Source: Ignavibacteria bacterium
Lineage (GTDB): Bacteria > Bacteroidota > Ignavibacteria > UBA10030 > UBA6906
Direction of reading: 5' to 3'
Assembly (NCBI GenBank): GCA_029859455.1
Contig: JAOUDE010000151.1
Coordinates: 1 to 6,382, forward strand
Length of the DNA stretch: 6,382 bases
Shown here one piece after another: positions 5,866-6,382 of this stretch. Numbering within the stretch: position 1 is the stretch's first letter; each line of letters begins with the position of its first letter. A model generated the notes under the pieces. The model was not told where the DNA came from. It did no database searches and saw only the letters and a program-made list of their open reading frames with translations. A program made the position numbers and the translations under genes.

Positions 5866-6328
5866 GTTGCTGCTTTCGCTTCTGGATGAGGGGTATTCGC
5901 GTCAGACGTGGCATGGACCGAATCTCCGGGGATCTCTTCGCGGGCTGACTCTGAGTGAAGCGGTCTGGCGTCCGCGTCCGGGCCGGCACAACATCTGGGA
6001 GATCGCCGTCCACGCGGCATACTGGAAATATGCTGTGAGGCGGCGGATTCTTGGAGAGAAGCGGGGATCCTTCCCGCTCGAGGGAAGCAACTGGTTCCGG
6101 AGGCCGACACACACCAGCCGACACGCATGGAAGGAAGACATGGATCTCCTGAGAGAGATGCACCTCCTGCTGGTGGACGCGGTCACCAACATACCGGTTT
6201 CTCAGTTTCGCACAACACCATCCGGCAGCAAGGTGAGCAATCTTCGCCAGATCTACGGCGTAGCGATGCATGACGTCTATCATGCGGGACAGATCCAGCT
6301 GCTGAAGCGGCTGCAACGTAAAGGATGA
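5849..6328 (+). CDS. DinB family protein, putative metal-dependent hydrolase or thiol transferase
   Basis: A 159-aa protein of the DinB/YfiT-like four-helix-bundle superfamily. Members bind a divalent metal through three histidines; some are thiol transferases or hydrolases and most are uncharacterised. The metal triad is visible as His55 in HNIWEIAVHAAYWKY (47-61) and His141 and His145 in MHDVYHAGQIQLLKRL (140-155), the typical C-terminal HDxYHxGQI helix of the family. AVWRPRPGRHNIWE at 38-51 is also typical. Length is normal and there is no signal peptide, so it is probably cytoplasmic. The start is ATG at 5849 behind a full SD. It overlaps the LOG gene by 17 bases and is the last recognisable gene of the receptor-LOG-DinB unit. 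The substrate cannot be read from the sequence. DinB here names the Bacillus DinB fold, not DNA polymerase IV. Confidence 0.88.
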   Translation: MDQERKLLLSLLDEGYSRQTWHGPNLRGSLRGLTLSEAVWRPRPGRHNIWEIAVHAAYWKYAVRRRILGEKRGSFPLEGSNWFRRPTHTSRHAWKEDMDLLREMHLLLVDAVTNIPVSQFRTTPSGSKVSNLRQIYGVAMHDVYHAGQIQLLKRLQRKG

Positions 6329-6333
6329 TTCGC

Positions 6334-6381
6334 ATGACAACGTCTCTTCAACCGTGGCTCTGTTCCGAAAGCGGATCCTGA
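6334..6381 (+). CDS. Short SD-preceded reading frame at the window edge (15 codons, doubtful)
   Basis: ATG at 6334 follows AAAGGA (6320-6325) with 8 bases of spacing, an excellent ribosome site 5 bases after the DinB-family stop. The frame encodes MTTSLQPWLCSESGS and then meets TGA at 6379-6381, one base from the window end. It could be a leader peptide, a chance frame, or the start of a larger gene broken by a sequence error. There is too little sequence to decide. Confidence 0.18.
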   Translation: MTTSLQPWLCSESGS

Positions 6382-6382
6382 A

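Noticed and set aside
4934..6128. Minus-strand open frames (4934-5482 and 5505-6128) opposite the receptor, LOG and DinB-family genes.
   Set aside because: All three plus-strand genes are intact with family signatures across the same bases; the antisense products have low-complexity, Arg/Ser/Pro-rich composition.

Overview
The window looks like a chromosomal housekeeping segment from a Gram-negative, LPS-making bacterium. Two Kdo-synthesis genes and a TonB-dependent outer-membrane receptor show that an outer membrane is present. The sequence style of IspE, KdsA and the receptor, together with the poor Shine-Dalgarno (SD) signals at several starts, resembles the Bacteroidota/Chlorobiota (FCB) side of the tree. 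That placement is an impression from family resemblance and I could not test it. Base composition is moderately GC-rich. I see no tRNA, rRNA, CRISPR array, insertion sequence or phage gene.

Left part, minus strand (about 2305 down to 1): a compact operon reads kdsA (Kdo-8-phosphate synthase, metal-dependent class II), then a 248-aa protein I do not recognise, then kdsD (D-arabinose-5-phosphate isomerase, cut by the left window edge). Both junctions are 4-base stop/start overlaps (GTGA and ATGA), so the three are almost certainly co-translated. KdsD makes arabinose 5-phosphate and KdsA condenses it with PEP. The unknown protein sits between two consecutive steps of the pathway.

Centre (2220-2387): a divergent intergenic region of 168 bases separates kdsA from ispE. 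It holds an A7-G8 homopolymer block with more G-runs, an 18-bp near-perfect palindrome in the kdsA leader, and weak promoter-like elements for both directions. Neither kdsA nor ispE has a recognisable SD.

Right part, plus strand: ispE (the GHMP kinase of the MEP isoprenoid pathway) is followed by a 50-base gap with a good sigma70-like promoter (TTGATT, 17 bases, TATATT). Then come a TonB-dependent receptor with a TTG start and signal peptide, a LOG-family protein overlapping it by 1 base, and a DinB-family putative metalloenzyme overlapping LOG by 17 bases behind a strong SD. The last three look like one transcription unit with no obvious shared pathway. The final 54 bases hold only a short SD-preceded reading frame that ends at the window edge.

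I found no clear new defence or mobile system. The most interesting item is the unrecognised protein inside the Kdo operon, followed by the unusual kdsA/ispE intergenic region.
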